Origin: Bacteroidales bacterium
GTDB taxonomy: Bacteria > Bacteroidota > Bacteroidia > Bacteroidales > UBA12077
Reading direction: 5' to 3'
DNA: 6,569 nucleotides
Assembly (NCBI GenBank): GCA_030156305.1
Contig: JASGMZ010000169.1
Coordinates: 1-6,569, forward strand
Positions 6,219 through 6,569 of this stretch are shown one piece after another. Every line of letters begins with the position of its first letter. Within the stretch, counting starts at the first letter, position 1. The position numbers were made by a program, and so were the translations under genes. The notes under the pieces are model-generated. The model was given only the letters and a program-made list of their open reading frames with translations, made no database searches and was not told the DNA's origin.

Positions 6219-6226
6219 CAAAGTAA
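6219..6226 (-). promoter_or_regulatory. Candidate -7 promoter box for nusB
   Basis: The minus strand reads TTACTTTG followed by CA, close to the Bacteroidota TAnnTTTG element and identical to the box before the lipoprotein gene. Transcription would start near 6213, giving a leader of about 44 bases that contains the AAGGAG site. No clear -33 TTG is seen. Confidence 0.45.
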
Positions 6227-6385
6227 ATGATTTTTTTAAAATAGCCGGCAGTATTTTCCGATATTTTAAAACTATTTAACGCTTTATTATTATCGACAAG
6301 AAATATATAAAACGAATACTCAATGTAATGCCTGAAAACTATTTGAAAAGTCAGCTATATAGGCTTTTACAAGGAGTCACCAATA

Positions 6386-6397
6386 AAATACGTATTT
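6386..6397. repeat. Perfect 12-bp palindrome
   Basis: AAATACGTATTT is its own reverse complement and lies inside the inverted-repeat element. It could be an operator-like dimer site or just part of the repeat. No regulator gene is nearby to link it to. Confidence 0.35.
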
Positions 6398-6402
6398 CCC
6401 TG

Positions 6403-6423
6403 TATGACATCATCTTATGACAT
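6403..6423. repeat. Direct repeat of TATGACAT
   Basis: TATGACAT occurs at 6403-6410 and again at 6416-6423, a 13-base period, in the right half of the inverted-repeat element. The spacing is slightly more than one helical turn. Function is unknown. Confidence 0.35.
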
Positions 6424-6489
6424 AAAATAGGTATAACATTGAGTATTCATTGTTAATTTTTAGTGTTTTAACCCTTTCCCCTTTCGGGA

Positions 6490-6509
6490 CTTTCCCTTAA
6501 AAGGGAAAG
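6490..6509. repeat. GC-richer hairpin near the right edge
   Basis: CTTTCCCTT (6490-6498) and AAGGGAAAG (6501-6509) form a 9-bp perfect inverted repeat around AA, more realistically a 7-bp stem with a 6-base loop. A second CTTTCCC copy at 6474-6480 could pair with the same right arm. Neither strand has a T-tract after the stem, so a terminator call is weak. Confidence 0.45.
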
Positions 6510-6514
6510 AATCT

Positions 6515-6569
6515 TTGATTGAAAGCACTACGAAACTTAACAGGTTGGTAGAAGAAATAATCGAAGATT
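6515..6569 (+). CDS. Possible start of a plus-strand gene, cut by the right edge
   Basis: From a TTG at 6515 the plus frame reads MIESTTKLNRLVEEIIED and is still open at the edge; its composition looks like a normal helical protein start. There is no ATG, and the frame is also open upstream through the hairpin region, so the start is uncertain. One minus-strand frame is open over the same bases and ends with a stop at 6497-6499, so a gene reading in the opposite direction cannot be excluded. I do not recognise a family from 18 residues. Confidence 0.2.
   Translation, partial: MIESTTKLNRLVEEIIED

Larger units (their letters stand above)
6312..6450. repeat. Inverted-repeat-bounded element of about 139 bp, possibly MITE-like
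   Basis: The ends are 22-bp inverted repeats, 6312-6333 and 6429-6450, matching at 19 of 22 positions; the 13-bp core GAATACTCAATGT (6314-6326) is perfectly repeated as ACATTGAGTATTC (6436-6448). The interior has no ORF of note. It contains the palindrome AAATACGTATTT and a direct repeat of TATGACAT. I could not find a clear target-site duplication, so mobility is inferred from the inverted ends, the small size and the intergenic position. A large regulatory stem-loop or protein-binding array is an alternative. Confidence 0.55.
6170..6569. other. 400-bp stretch upstream of nusB without an established gene
   Basis: The stretch holds, from left to right, the nusB leader and promoter box (about 6170-6226) and AT-rich DNA with nothing recognisable (about 6227-6311). 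An inverted-repeat-bounded element follows (6312-6450), then a GC-richer hairpin (6472-6509). The last about 55 bases are open in the plus strand. No frame between 6170 and about 6460 is long enough or protein-like enough to call a gene, and no tRNA or rRNA is seen. Confidence 0.7.

Noticed and set aside
6312..6450. CRISPR-like or tRNA-like structure in the region upstream of nusB
   Set aside because: There is only one pair of inverted ends, no regular direct repeats with spacers, and no tRNA arms.

Overview
The window is AT-rich chromosomal DNA that looks like Bacteroidota, most likely Bacteroidales or Marinilabiliales; the order is my inference. The evidence is the DUF5606 protein, a roughly 320-residue NusB with a long N-terminal extension, the gene run nusB / DUF1573 lipoprotein / yajC / ybbR / coaE, A/T-rich leaders mostly without Shine-Dalgarno sequences, and promoter-like boxes of the Bacteroidota TAnnTTTG type.

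Layout. At 1-1302 two plus-strand genes lie 2 bases apart: the 3' part of a SAM hydroxide adenosyltransferase gene, cut by the left edge, and mazG. A hairpin with T-tracts on both strands (1319-1348) separates them from a long minus-strand block. In transcription order that block is nusB (6169-5210), a small DUF1573 lipoprotein (5067-4654), yajC (4628-4302), a ybbR/cdaR-like membrane protein (4241-3237), coaE (3244-2660), a DjlA-like TerB + J-domain protein (2652-1933) and a DUF5606 protein (1861-1373). The last 400 bases (6170-6569) hold the nusB leader and promoter, a possible MITE-like inverted-repeat element of about 139 bp, a GC-richer hairpin and perhaps the first codons of a further plus-strand gene.

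How the genes fit together. The content is housekeeping: transcription antitermination (NusB), the Sec translocon accessory YajC, CoA synthesis (CoaE), NTP-pool cleaning (MazG), SAM hydrolysis and a J-domain co-chaperone. ybbR, coaE and the DjlA-like gene are tightly packed (8-base overlap, 7-base gap) and are probably co-transcribed. Promoter-like boxes precede nusB, the lipoprotein gene, ybbR and the DUF5606 gene, so the block probably has several transcription units.

Three starts were set by reading rather than by the longest frame. coaE starts at the ATG at 3244, not the TTG at 3256. The lipoprotein starts at the ATG at 5067, where a clean lipobox signal peptide begins. ybbR appears to start with GTG.

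I see no defence system, CRISPR array, transposase, phage gene or rRNA/tRNA gene, and no convincing new multi-gene system. The points most worth a second look are non-coding: the inverted-repeat element at 6312-6450, the strong hairpin 16 bases before the ybbR start, and the inverted repeat around the nusB stop codon.
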